From the NCBI RefSeq assembly GCF_036378875.1, contig NZ_DASUVO010000129.1, positions 1-64,000 of the forward strand: 64,000 nt of DNA, given 5' to 3'. The notes under the pieces are model-generated. The model worked only from the letters and a program-made list of their open reading frames with translations, did not search any database and had not been told where the DNA came from. Below are positions 7,775 to 15,891 of this stretch, one piece after another. The stretch comes from Actinophytocola sp036378875 (GTDB lineage Bacteria > Actinomycetota > Actinomycetes > Mycobacteriales > Pseudonocardiaceae). Each line of letters begins with the position of its first letter. Within the stretch, counting starts at the first letter, position 1. The translations under genes and the position numbers were made by a program.

Positions 7775-8257
7775 GGCCTTCACCATGACCCGGCAGATCT
7801 CAACGGCTCGGTCTCCGTTGCCGTCGGCCAGCGTGAGGCACCGCACCATCGGATGAGGCCAATCCTCGTAGCCGAGCCGTTCGTACAGGCGCGCCGCACC
7901 GGAGTTGGTTTTCTCCACCGCGAGCGCGACTTTGTCGAAACCAAGCATGCGTAATCGGCGCTCGGCCTCCTCGATCAGTTTTGTGCCGGTGCCGACACCG
8001 CGGTGGTCCGGATGGACCTCGAGGTGGTTGAGGATCGGCGTGCCGGGCAGATGCCTAAGGAGTTCGGCCTCTTCCGCGTCCTCGAGCCACAAGTACACGA
8101 CGCCGATCGGGCGGTCGCCTCGCCACGCGGTCAGCAGCATGCCGAGGTGCTCGTTCTGTCGTGACAAGCGATCTTCGAAGAACCGCCGCTGGCCCAGCTC
8201 CCCAACGAGGATGTCGAGGTCCGCCGGGCGGGCTCGTCGAATGTGCAGGTCCCCCAT
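7757..8257 (-). CDS. GNAT-family N-acetyltransferase
   Basis: A 166-residue GNAT fold: LHIRRARPADLDIL at the N-terminus, LNHLEVHPDHRGVGTGTKLIEEAERR as the acetyl-CoA loop (RGVGTG), and a C-terminal NSGAARLYERLGYED. The substrate cannot be read from sequence. The 3' end overlaps the convergent GT-A-like gene by 18 bases. ATG 8257 is chosen because the domain begins two residues later; a GTG at 8290 would add 11 residues. Likely part of the 4.65-8.3 kb inserted cassette. Confidence 0.85.
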   Translation of the reverse strand: MGDLHIRRARPADLDILVGELGQRRFFEDRLSRQNEHLGMLLTAWRGDRPIGVVYLWLEDAEEAELLRHLPGTPILNHLEVHPDHRGVGTGTKLIEEAERRLRMLGFDKVALAVEKTNSGAARLYERLGYEDWPHPMVRCLTLADGNGDRAVEICRVMVKALLPKN

Positions 8258-8378
8258 GGCACTGACCAACGGTAGACGAGCGTTGGTCACGTACGTCTAG
8301 GAAAGTTGGCAATTGACGTTAAACTGTCCAACGGCCCGCAGGGTGTGGGCCGGGGGAGGCTGACACCGAAGGACCGCC

Positions 8379-9026
8379 GTGTCCACCAAGGTCGCCGAAC
8401 ACAAGCAGGTCGTCCGCCGTCGGCAGGTTGACAAGCTCAGCAAGATTGACAAGTTCGCACAGCGTCGGGAGCAACTCGCCAACTCCGCGTTACGGACGTT
8501 GGCGGAGCTCGGGTACGCGCGCACGAGCCTGCGGGAGATCGCGCAGAACTCCGAGTTCTCCCATGGGGTGCTGCACTACTACTTCCGCGACAAGGTCGAC
8601 CTCATCACCTACTGCGTCCGGCAGTACAAGGCCGCGACCATCAACCGGTACGACCAGGTCCTCGTCGCCTCGGTGACGGCCGGCGAGCTGCGGGAACGGT
8701 TCGTCGGCGGCATGGTCACCTCGCTGGCGCGGGACGCCGACATGCACCGCCTCTGGTACGACCTGCGTGACCAGAGCATGTTCGAGGAGTCGTTCCGCGA
8801 CGACGTCCGCGAGATCGACCGCAGCATCGAGCGCATGGTCGGCCGGATCGTCGGCCAGTACGCCGACCTCGCCCGGCTACGGCTCGCGGTGCCGTCCCGG
8901 CTCGTATACGCCCTGGTGGACGGCGTGTTCCAGCACGCGCTCCGCTCGTACCTCGCCGGCGAGGAGCGGGTCGTCGCGGAGCTCGCGAACGACCTCGGGC
9001 TCGTCATCGACCGTCTCGTGGTGTGA
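8379..9026 (+). CDS. TetR/AcrR-family transcriptional regulator
   Basis: A 215-residue one-component repressor. The HTH is clear (ALRTLAELGYARTSLREIAQNSEFSHGVLHYYFRDK), after an unusually basic 35-residue N-terminal tail. The C-terminal ligand domain is helical with no assigned effector. The GTG start at 8379 has AAGGA about 5 bases upstream. Its last 150 bases are antisense to the 3' end of the convergent flippase-like gene. No target operator is evident. Confidence 0.88.
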   Translation: MSTKVAEHKQVVRRRQVDKLSKIDKFAQRREQLANSALRTLAELGYARTSLREIAQNSEFSHGVLHYYFRDKVDLITYCVRQYKAATINRYDQVLVASVTAGELRERFVGGMVTSLARDADMHRLWYDLRDQSMFEESFRDDVREIDRSIERMVGRIVGQYADLARLRLAVPSRLVYALVDGVFQHALRSYLAGEERVVAELANDLGLVIDRLVV

Positions 9027-10052
9027 CGGCCGGCGTAACAGCAGCCAGCACAGCGACCCGACAGGGATGATCAGCCAGCACGACAGCAGCCGGTAGACCA
9101 GCACGGTCGCGGCCGCCCCGGCCTCCCCGGCGCCCGCGGCCATCAGACCAGCGAGCAGGCTCACCTCGATCACGCCGATGCCGCCGGGGGTGAGCGGGAC
9201 CTGCCGCACGACCTGGACGGTCAGGTACACGGCGGCGATCGCGATCGGGCTCACCGGCAGGTGGAACGCGCTGGCCGCCGCGTACAGGCACAGCAGGTCG
9301 GTCAGCCAGTTCGCGACCGCGGCGCCGGTCGCCAGCGTCCAGTGCCGGACACTGACCTGCCGCGAGCTGACGATCGCGTCGGTCACCGGTGCGATGAGCG
9401 GGCCCAGGCGAGGCCACCGGGCGACGATCGGGTGGTGGGTGCGCCGGTGGCACGGCTGGATCTGCCAGCTCGACTGCCACGCGAACAAGCCGACGATGGC
9501 GACCAGCACGAACGCGATCAGGACTGACACCCGCGTCGCGCCCGACTCGTCCTGCCACGCCGCGCCGATGTGCACGGCGCCCGCGGCGAGCGCGCCCATC
9601 GCGTAGAGCAGGAACAACGCGGCCGCCGACAGCAGACCGGAGAGCACCATGACCGTCGCGGCCGTCGTGCGGCTCGCGCCGCCGTTGCGGAACTGGCGGA
9701 ACGCGTACGCGGCGGAGATGGCCGAGCCGGCAGGCAGGCTGATCGCGATCGCGGATCGGCTGTAGGCGAGGGCGAGCGCGCGGTGGCGCGACATCGGCAC
9801 GCCGAACGCGGTCAGCAGCCGGCGTTGCTGGCGGCCGAACATGCCCATCGAGAAGACCTCGGCGAGCACGGCGACGGCGAGCCAGCCGGTGTCGGCGGAG
9901 CCGATCGCGTCCGCGACGGCTGTGACGCCCGGCAACTTGTCACGCAGGGAAACGAAGGCGACGATGAGGAGTACGAGCACAACCGCGGCTTTCCCGATAC
10001 CGGTGAGCAGCGGGTGCCTGTTCTTCCTGGTGTGTTGGTCCTCATCGGGCAT
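8877..10052 (-). CDS. Lysylphosphatidylglycerol synthase TM region/UPF0104-type membrane protein
   Basis: A 391-residue integral membrane protein with about eight hydrophobic helices and the hallmarks of the LPG-synthase flippase-like family: a GRQQRRLL loop after TM2, SAISAAYAFRQFR, and VRQVPLTPGGIGVIEVSL. There is no C-terminal lysyl-transferase domain, so it may flip a lipid-linked substrate rather than make LPG. The final 50 residues after the last TM are hydrophilic, poorly conserved in character, and encoded opposite the TetR gene; the ancestral stop may have been earlier. Confidence 0.82.
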   Translation of the reverse strand: MPDEDQHTRKNRHPLLTGIGKAAVVLVLLIVAFVSLRDKLPGVTAVADAIGSADTGWLAVAVLAEVFSMGMFGRQQRRLLTAFGVPMSRHRALALAYSRSAIAISLPAGSAISAAYAFRQFRNGGASRTTAATVMVLSGLLSAAALFLLYAMGALAAGAVHIGAAWQDESGATRVSVLIAFVLVAIVGLFAWQSSWQIQPCHRRTHHPIVARWPRLGPLIAPVTDAIVSSRQVSVRHWTLATGAAVANWLTDLLCLYAAASAFHLPVSPIAIAAVYLTVQVVRQVPLTPGGIGVIEVSLLAGLMAAGAGEAGAAATVLVYRLLSCWLIIPVGSLCWLLLRRPSHHETVDDEPEVVRELRDDPLLAGEVRAERVLEHAVHQGVYEPGRHREP

Positions 10053-10190
10053 GAGGCGCCTCCGATTTCAACCTACGTTGAATGCTCCTCCCTGATGGCC
10101 GTTCGGTCAATCGGCCTATGCGTAACGTCCGACACATAGTCAACTCGACGCGGTCAACGCCAGATTTACTCGACACCTTAGAGTTCAGGC

Positions 10191-10955
10191 GTGGTACGTA
10201 GCGATGGCAGGAACGACGACCAGCTCAGGGACATCCAGCTCACGCGTGGTTATCAGATCTGGCCGGCGGGCTCCGTGCTCGTCGAGTTCGGCAAGACCAG
10301 GGTGCTGTGTGCGGCAAGCGTGACCGAGGGGGTGCCCAGGTGGCGCAAGGGTTCCGGCCTCGGCTGGGTCACCGCCGAGTACGCGATGCTGCCATCCGCG
10401 ACCAACACCCGCGGTGACCGCGAGTCGGTCAAGGGTCGGGTCGGCGGCCGCACACACGAGATCAGCCGGCTCATCGGCCGCTCGCTGCGGGCCTGCATCG
10501 ACCTGGCCGCGCTCGGCGAGAACACCATCGTGATCGACTGTGACGTGCTGCAGGCCGACGGCGGCACCCGCACGGCGGCCATCACCGGCGGCTACGTCGC
10601 GCTCGCCGATGCGGTCACCTGGCTCGGCGCCGCCGGCCGGCTCGCCGACCCGCAGCCGCTGTCGTGCGCGGTGCAGGCGGTCAGCGTCGGGGTCGTCGAC
10701 GGCCGGATCCGCCTCGACCTGCCCTACGAGGAGGACGCCCGCGCCGAGGTCGACATGAACGTGGTGGCGACCGACGCCGGCACGATCATCGAGGTGCAGG
10801 GCACCGGCGAGGGCGCGACGTTCACCCGCTCCACGCTCGACCGCATGCTCGACCTGGCGCTCGCCGGCTGCGCGGAGATCAACGCACTGCAGCAGACGGT
10901 GCTCGCCGAGCCGTACCCCGGCGAACTCCCGACCCAGAAGGTGGTCCGCTCGTGA
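10191..10955 (+). CDS. rph: Ribonuclease PH
   Basis: A 254-residue phosphorolytic 3'-5' exoribonuclease that trims tRNA 3' ends. RNase PH marks: RSDGRNDDQLRDIQLTRGY, TRVLCAASVTEGVPRW, EYAMLPSATNTR, the phosphate-binding GRTHEISRLIGRSLRA, and DVLQADGGTRTAAITGGYVAL. Its position before rdgB matches mycobacteria. GTG 10191 is the start by alignment with the family N-terminus. It is translationally coupled to rdgB through a GTGA overlap. Confidence 0.95.
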   Translation: MVRSDGRNDDQLRDIQLTRGYQIWPAGSVLVEFGKTRVLCAASVTEGVPRWRKGSGLGWVTAEYAMLPSATNTRGDRESVKGRVGGRTHEISRLIGRSLRACIDLAALGENTIVIDCDVLQADGGTRTAAITGGYVALADAVTWLGAAGRLADPQPLSCAVQAVSVGVVDGRIRLDLPYEEDARAEVDMNVVATDAGTIIEVQGTGEGATFTRSTLDRMLDLALAGCAEINALQQTVLAEPYPGELPTQKVVRS

Positions 10956-11560
10956 CCCAGCTGCTCGTGGCGTCCCGCAACGTGAAGAAGCTCCAGGAGA
11001 TGCGCCGGATCATCGAGCGCGCCGGCATCGAAGGCGTGTCGGTCGTGGGCCTCGACGAGGTCCCGCCGTTCGAGGAGGCGCCCGAGACCGGCGCCAACTT
11101 CGAGGACAACGCGGTCGCCAAGGCCAGGGACGCGGTCGCCGCGACCGGCCTGCCGACGGTCGCCGACGACTCCGGCCTCGCCGTCGACGCGTTGAACGGC
11201 ATGCCCGGCGTGCTGTCCGCGCGGTGGGGCGGCAGCGCACGGGACGACCGCGCCAACCTCGAGTTGGTGCTGGAGCAGGTGGCCGACGTGCCCGACGAGC
11301 GGCTCGGCGCCCAGTTCGTGTGCGCGACCGCGCTCGTGCTCACCAACGGGACCGAGATCGTCGTCCGGGGCGTGTGGCCGGGGACGCTCGTACGGAAACC
11401 ACGCGGTACCAACGGTTTCGGCTACGACCCGATCTTCGTGCCGGAGGGCGAGACCAGGACGTCGGCGGAACTGCTGACCGAGGAGAAGGACGCGATCTCC
11501 CACCGCGGGCGCGCGCTGTCGCTGTTGCTGCCACACCTGCGCAGCCTCGGCGACCGCTAG
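10952..11560 (+). CDS. rdgB: XTP/dITP diphosphatase (Ham1/RdgB)
   Basis: A 202-residue house-cleaning enzyme that hydrolyses ITP, dITP and XTP. The N-terminal LLVASRNVKKLQEM is the Ham1 substrate loop (SxNxxK), followed by ETGANFEDNAVAKA, TVADDSGLAVDAL, PGVLSARWGG and NGFGYDPIFVPEGE. The GTG start shares four bases with the rph stop. A large inverted repeat directly follows the stop and probably ends transcription. Confidence 0.95.
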   Translation: MTQLLVASRNVKKLQEMRRIIERAGIEGVSVVGLDEVPPFEEAPETGANFEDNAVAKARDAVAATGLPTVADDSGLAVDALNGMPGVLSARWGGSARDDRANLELVLEQVADVPDERLGAQFVCATALVLTNGTEIVVRGVWPGTLVRKPRGTNGFGYDPIFVPEGETRTSAELLTEEKDAISHRGRALSLLLPHLRSLGDR

Positions 11561-11561
11561 C

Positions 11562-11656
11562 CTCGCGTGTCCAACAATCTGGACGGGTGAGTTCGACAAG
11601 TCCTGCACATGACTGAGTTTGTTGAACTCGCCGGTCGGTGCGGTTGGACACGCGAG
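11562..11656. terminator. Nested inverted repeat between convergent genes
   Basis: Outer arms CTCGCGTGTCCAAC (11562-11575) and GTTGGACACGCGAG (11643-11656) are perfect 14-base inverted copies. Inside them are inner arms GGTGAGTTCGACAA (11586-11599) and TTGTTGAACTCGCC (11619-11632) with 12 of 14 matches. It begins 2 bases after the rdgB stop and faces a convergent gene, so a bidirectional terminator or a MITE-like palindrome are both possible. Confidence 0.55.
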
Positions 11657-11744
11657 TTGTGCACAGGCGGCAGCCCGAGCGCCCGGGAATGTCGGTGGTG
11701 GCCGGTAGGCTGGAAATCGGGGGCCGGAGGCCAAGCCTGCCCGG

Positions 11745-12689
11745 TCACGCGTCCGGGAGCAGACCGGTCAGCGCGCCAGCCGCCGCGGTCACCGATTCCG
11801 CCGCCCTCCGCCACCCCGAGCCGAGCGGGTGTTCGGTCAGCAGGATCACGACGTACCGGTAGCCACCCCCGACCAGACCCGTGCTGTGCAGCACCATCGC
11901 CGTGGAGTTGTTGCCCCAGCCCTGCTTGATCGCCCACTGGGTGTTCAAGCCGTGGGGGATGCCGAAGAACTGGTTGAACCCGTCGGCCGCGACCTCCGAT
12001 GCCCGAGCGAGCGCGTCCACGATCAACTTGTGGTCCTCGGGCAGCAGGTTGTCCATCACGTACTGGTACACGCGCACCATGTCACGGGCGGTCACCTTGA
12101 CCTCGCCCCACTTGCCGGCGACCTCGGGTGCCTCGGTGTGCTGCAGCCCGAGCGTTGCCGCCATGCGGGGGACGATGTCCGGCCCGTACTTGACCCACAG
12201 CGAACTCGCGATGCCATCGTCGCTCGTCGACAGCATGTTCGCGATCCGCTGCCGTTCCATCGGGTTCGCGCCGCCGCTACGTAACGCGTCGATCGCGATC
12301 AGCACCTTGACCAGCGACGCGGACCGGAACTGCCGGTCGGGATCCATCGCAAGCAGCTCCCGACCCGTGACGCGGTCGAACACCACCGCACCAAGCGTCG
12401 TGTTCGGCTCGATACCCTGCGCGGCAGCCAACAGCGGCTGCGGATCGAGCCTCGGGCCGACCTCGGGCGAGGTCGCCGGTGGAGACGACGGGGTGGCCGC
12501 CGGTGGAGTGGTCTGCGACGGGCTCGTCTGCGCCGGTGCCGTGGCGATGGTCGGCGTGGGTGCCGCGACGGCCATGTCCCCGACGGTCGCGGTTGGCCGC
12601 GCACCACACGCACCGGTCAGGGTCGTGACGCCGACCGCGACGGCCACCGAGATGCCGATGAACGCCACACGGCGGGAGCTGTTGCGCAT
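11745..12689 (-). CDS. Class A beta-lactamase-like serine hydrolase lipoprotein
   Basis: About 314 residues. A lipoprotein signal with lipobox LTGAC is followed by a Pro/Thr/Ser-rich linker and a penicillin-binding fold. SxxK is present (RSASLVKVLIAID). The SDN position reads STSDDGIAS and the KTG position reads IKQGWG, so the second and third motifs are non-canonical and beta-lactam hydrolysis is doubtful. The protein is probably anchored outside the membrane with a cell-wall or unknown role. ATG 12689 gives a normal signal peptide; an in-frame ATG at 12749 would add a basic extension. Confidence 0.82.
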   Translation of the reverse strand: MRNSSRRVAFIGISVAVAVGVTTLTGACGARPTATVGDMAVAAPTPTIATAPAQTSPSQTTPPAATPSSPPATSPEVGPRLDPQPLLAAAQGIEPNTTLGAVVFDRVTGRELLAMDPDRQFRSASLVKVLIAIDALRSGGANPMERQRIANMLSTSDDGIASSLWVKYGPDIVPRMAATLGLQHTEAPEVAGKWGEVKVTARDMVRVYQYVMDNLLPEDHKLIVDALARASEVAADGFNQFFGIPHGLNTQWAIKQGWGNNSTAMVLHSTGLVGGGYRYVVILLTEHPLGSGWRRAAESVTAAAGALTGLLPDA

Positions 12690-12820
12690 GCCGTGAATAC
12701 GCCGCCGCCGGCGACGAAGTTGACCCGATCGTGAGACAACTTCCCGCATGTAGGTGACGTACGCGCGACAGACCCATCAGGTTGCAGGCAATCGTGTCTC
12801 AGTTATGTATCAGAGATGGA

Positions 12821-13288
12821 TCAAACCTTCAGGTCCTTCCTCAGCTTCGCGACGTGACCGGTCGCGCGCACGTTGTACATCGCCTTCTCGATCTTCCCGT
12901 CGGGGTCGACGATGAACGTTGACCGGATCACGCCCATGATCGTTCGGCCGTAGTTCTGCTTCTCGCCGAAAGCACCCCAGGCGTTGAGCACCTCCTTGCT
13001 CTCGTCGGACAAGAGCGGGAAGGTCAGGCCCTCGTCGGCGACGAACTTCGCCAACTTGGCCGGCTTGTCGGGGGAGATGCCCACGACGTCGAACCCGGCG
13101 CCGTTGAGCTCGGCCAGGTTGTCCCGGAAGTCGCAGGCCTGCTTGGTGCACCCGGGGGTGCCGGCCGACGGGTAGAAGTAGACGACGACGTGCCGCCCGC
13201 GGAAGTCGGACAGCGACACCTCGTTGCCATCCGCGTCCGGCAGCCGGAAGTCGGGGGCGACATCGCCAGCGGAGAGTCGGTTGCTCAT
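12821..13288 (-). CDS. bcp: Thioredoxin-dependent thiol peroxidase (Bcp/PrxQ)
   Basis: A 155-residue peroxiredoxin that reduces hydroperoxides. The peroxidatic cysteine is in YPSAGTPGCTKQACDFRDN, with the resolving cysteine five residues later as in the PrxQ subfamily. The downstream FPLLSDESKEVLNAWGAFGEK and RSTFIVDPDGKI blocks are typical. It is cytoplasmic and complete. It lies between two lipoprotein genes on the same strand but has its own spacing on both sides. Confidence 0.94.
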   Translation of the reverse strand: MSNRLSAGDVAPDFRLPDADGNEVSLSDFRGRHVVVYFYPSAGTPGCTKQACDFRDNLAELNGAGFDVVGISPDKPAKLAKFVADEGLTFPLLSDESKEVLNAWGAFGEKQNYGRTIMGVIRSTFIVDPDGKIEKAMYNVRATGHVAKLRKDLKV

Positions 13289-13321
13289 GCCGGTGACGTT
13301 ATCCCGTGGTACCGACAGTCG

Positions 13322-13849
13322 TCAGACCGTGCCGTCGAAGATGGGGATGGAGCTGGCCGCGGACGACTCCCGCACGGCCACCCGCACCACGCAGGGTTGG
13401 TCGGGAACCCCGAACGCGACGGCGAAACGGAGCGTTTGGGAGGGCAGCACCTCGTCGACCGTGCCGACGACCCCGGTGTAGCCCTGGGTCGAGTCGATGA
13501 CCTGGTCGGCCTGCAACCCGTCCGCGGTCGCGACGAACGACAGCTGCGCCGCCCGGTACACCGTGTCGCTGTTGTTGTGCAGCACCAGCTCGAACGCCAC
13601 CGCCCGGGTCGCCTTCGGGTACGCCTCCTCGGTGGGCGTGAACGACGTGGGCGCCGACACCGAAAGAGTGATGTCATCGCGGATCGATCGGGTGATTCCG
13701 CCCCTTGCCAGATAGTCGGACTGCTCAGCCGCAGCACTGGGCTTCGGAGGCCCCAGCGACTGGCGCGCCTCGTCCGTCACGCGCCCGGCGCCGCACGCGG
13801 TCAGCACCACCAGGAGGCATGCCGCGACCGCAAGTCTGACCACTGGCAC
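13322..13849 (-). CDS. Secreted lipoprotein with an Ig-like (DUF4352-type) domain
   Basis: A 175-residue lipoprotein. The GTG start at 13849 follows a GGGAAGGGG ribosome-binding site and gives a signal peptide ending in the lipobox VLTACGAG. The mature part has a beta-rich domain (DITLSVSAPTSF ... VAFELVLHNNSDTVYRAAQLSF) of the kind found in DUF4352/telomeric-repeat-binding-like extracellular proteins. Ligand and role are unknown. Confidence 0.7.
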   Translation of the reverse strand: MPVVRLAVAACLLVVLTACGAGRVTDEARQSLGPPKPSAAAEQSDYLARGGITRSIRDDITLSVSAPTSFTPTEEAYPKATRAVAFELVLHNNSDTVYRAAQLSFVATADGLQADQVIDSTQGYTGVVGTVDEVLPSQTLRFAVAFGVPDQPCVVRVAVRESSAASSIPIFDGTV

Positions 13850-13995
13850 GAAGAGCCCCTTCCCGGGCGAGACACGTACGTCTGAATGCACTATGCCGGT
13901 GCGGCAGCTGGTGCACGGGTCAATTGCCGGAGCTGGTGTCATGCCGTAGCCGTCCTGTGACCAGAGGGCCACCAGGAGTGATCGAGGACACGCGC

Positions 13996-14178
13996 TCAGG
14001 AAGCAAACGCGAACAGCAGGACGAAGAGTGCCACGGCGACGAGGAAGCCGGCGATCAGCCACCCGAAGTCCCGCCAAGGTGAGATCGTCTTGTTGTCCTC
14101 ACCCGGCACGTAGATGCCCCGCGCCTCGAACCGGTCGACCAGGTGGAGGATGGCCATGAGCGCGCGCGGTGCACGCAT
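13996..14178 (-). CDS. Small single-pass membrane protein
   Basis: A 60-residue protein. The start ATG 14178 is set by a strong AAGGAGG ribosome-binding site. The N-terminal half is amphipathic (LMAILHLVDRFEARGIY), then a PGEDNKTISPWRDFG linker leads into one C-terminal transmembrane helix (LIAGFLVAVALFVLLFAF). No function is recognised. It lies 190 bases from a tRNA gene on the other strand. Confidence 0.65.
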   Translation of the reverse strand: MRAPRALMAILHLVDRFEARGIYVPGEDNKTISPWRDFGWLIAGFLVAVALFVLLFAFAS

Positions 14179-14368
14179 GCCGGCCTCCTTCCCCGTTGTC
14201 GCCTGACCCTCTAGCGTAATACGCCCTGCCCGCACCACCGCCGAACTCCGCACGCTGCCTGGCCGCCCGTGCGCCCGGCCGGCCACTGTCCGTGGTGTCA
14301 CCCGACCGCGACGGGGATGTCGTGATTTGTCCGGCGAGCGTCCGGGCTACCCTGTGCTGGCAGTACCG

Positions 14369-14442
14369 GGGGCCGTAGCCCAACAGGCAGAGGCACTGGA
14401 TTTAGGTTCCAGCCAGTGAGGGTTCGACTCCCTTCGGCCCCA
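14369..14442 (+). tRNA. tRNA with anticodon UAG (Leu-type anticodon, class I structure)
   Basis: A 74-base cloverleaf. The acceptor pair GGGGCCG/CGGCCCC is perfect, with a GCC/GGC D-stem, anticodon stem CTGGA/TCCAG, loop TTTAGGT giving anticodon TAG at 14403-14405, variable loop of five bases, T-stem GAGGG/CCCTT with loop TTCGACT, and discriminator A. CCA is not encoded. UAG reads CUA (Leu), and the anticodon arm matches bacterial tRNA-Leu(UAG). However, leucine tRNAs normally have a long variable arm, which is absent. Its 3' 41 bases are repeated at 17651-17691, marking it as an integration site. Confidence 0.8.
14402..14442. repeat. Left attachment-site repeat (attL, within the tRNA)
   Basis: The 3' 41 bases of the tRNA, from the anticodon loop to the discriminator base. 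It is matched at 17651-17691 with three substitutions, two in the T-stem and one in its partner strand. The tRNA stays intact on this side, as expected for integration into a tRNA 3' end. Confidence 0.75.
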
Positions 14443-14480
14443 CCGCGTCTGACCAGCGGACAAGATCGAAAACTTGATCA

Positions 14481-15080
14481 TTGGGTGTGGCTTTGGGTGC
14501 GAGTTCACTCAAGGCGATGCGCGTGCGCGCTCAGAGGGCCGTCTGCGGTCGTATCGAGGAACGCGGAGGCTCTCTCCGCGTGAGCGTCTATGCTGGCATC
14601 GATCCGGTGACCGGCAAGCGCGTCTATTTACGCGAGACCATCAAGGGCGTCGACAAAGCGGCATACAAGCGCGCCGAGAAGGCGATGAATCGCGCTGCTC
14701 GTACATGTCGACACCCAGCGGTCACCAACGTCTTCTGTGTTCATTTCCTACGTGAACCACATTGACCGCTACAGCAAACCGGTGCTTGGTACTCTTCCGG
14801 TGCGCAAGGTTGACGCGCACACGCTAGAGAGCTTCTACACGGAACTACGCCGCTGTCGAATCCGCTGTGACGGAAACCGCTCATCGAGAAGCACAAGGTG
14901 GAAGGTGAACACGGCTGCGTTGAGCAAAAGTGTGAGCCACACCGGGGCGATCCGCTGGCAAAGTCCATGGTCCGACAGATCCACTCCGTCATCAGCGGCA
15001 CGCTGAATGCTGTCGAGCGCTGGGGCTGGATTGACTCAAATCCTGCCTGTGCGGCCTGCCGACGATGGCGCAAACGGACT
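14481..15080 (+). pseudogene. Tyrosine-recombinase (phage-type integrase) remnant
   Basis: Three successive frames give contiguous integrase-like protein. The first has the arm-binding domain GSLRVSVYAGIDPVTGKRVYLRET followed by KRAEKAMNR. The second, from about 14737, has YVNHIDRYSKPVLGTLPVRKV and FYTELRRCRIRCDG. The third, from about 14898, has MVRQIHSVISGTLNAVERWGW and IDSNPA. This order matches the arm-binding and core-binding regions of actinobacterial SAM-like integrases. The catalytic domain (Arg, His-x-x-Arg, Tyr) is not found, so the gene is frameshifted and 3'-deleted. Adjacent attL supports the call. Confidence 0.8.
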
Positions 15081-15516
15081 GAGAGTGGAAGTCTCGGGAA
15101 GAAGGGGAGAGGTGAGCCTTGCCTCCGAACTTCCGGAAGCGGAACCCGTCTTGGATGCGGTAATTGCGCGCCTAGAGAACCTCGGGCTGAATGGCAGGTC
15201 ACAGAGTTTGGTCTACTCTGAGTGGTAGAGCTGCACGGCAATTCTGGCTGACCTTAGCGCCGGCGGCAAGTCAAGTCGGCGCGCGGAGGCGTGGAATTGT
15301 GCTCCCGGTTGAGCTGTACGAGATGCTTGTGCAACATCATGCTTGTCCGACATCGAGCGGCGAGAGGCAGCACACGGACACGGCACGGCAGAAAGGCGGA
15401 CAGGATTTAGCGAGCCAGCCGGCTGATCGACAGCGGGTGCCCGGGAGGCACTGATAGTTGGCTGGTGGGTTCACGAAACTTGCGTAGGTTAACATTTGTT
15501 AGATGCTACGGCGGAC
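15081..15516. other. Spacer inside the decayed element, no intact gene
   Basis: Short open frames exist but none has a ribosome-binding site with a recognisable domain. The position corresponds to the missing catalytic half of the integrase and other lost element genes. A GC drop begins toward the right end, at the downstream edge of the two-gene minus-strand operon. Confidence 0.5.
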
Positions 15517-15891
15517 TTAATAATGTCGCTCTCTATGCTCCAGGTATCGCCTACGTGTCGCAGTTGCGACGCTTATTGCAACACCTGTGGTGATGCTCAA
15601 AACTCCGATCATTGTGCTCGCTCCCGTCGATATCTGCGTGATGCCGACGAGTACATAGACAAGCGGTGCAACTAGGAGAAAGATTACTCTAGCCAGCCCT
15701 GCTAGTCGCTGGCTTAGTATATCCAAGCGCCTCTGTTCGGCGGTCGCCTGTGTCTGCTCGGCCGCAACTGTCTTGTCGGCAATCGACTTAACTTGTTCTA
15801 GGTACTGAATTGCAGTTATTCGCCCCGCGAGGAAGTCGTTTTCGGATTCCTCGCGTAGAGGCGTGAAATTGGTGACAGTTCGCGTTTTCAT
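15517..15891 (-). CDS. Small two-helix membrane protein, partner of the GAF protein
   Basis: A 124-residue protein. The first 60 residues are polar and helical (ENDFLAGRITAIQYLEQVKSI, then an AAEQTQATAEQRR stretch suggesting a coiled coil). Two transmembrane helices follow (VIFLLVAPLVYVLVGI and MIGVLSITTGVAISVA) with a basic tail. It overlaps the upstream GAF gene by 4 bases (ATGA), so the two are co-translated. Composition is AT-richer than the chromosome around it. No family recognised. Confidence 0.65.
   Translation of the reverse strand: MKTRTVTNFTPLREESENDFLAGRITAIQYLEQVKSIADKTVAAEQTQATAEQRRLDILSQRLAGLARVIFLLVAPLVYVLVGITQISTGASTMIGVLSITTGVAISVATATRRRYLEHRERHY

Noticed and set aside
11745..12689. 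Functional class A beta-lactamase
   Set aside because: SxxK is present, but the SDN position reads SDD and the KTG position reads KQG, and Glu166-type context is not evident.
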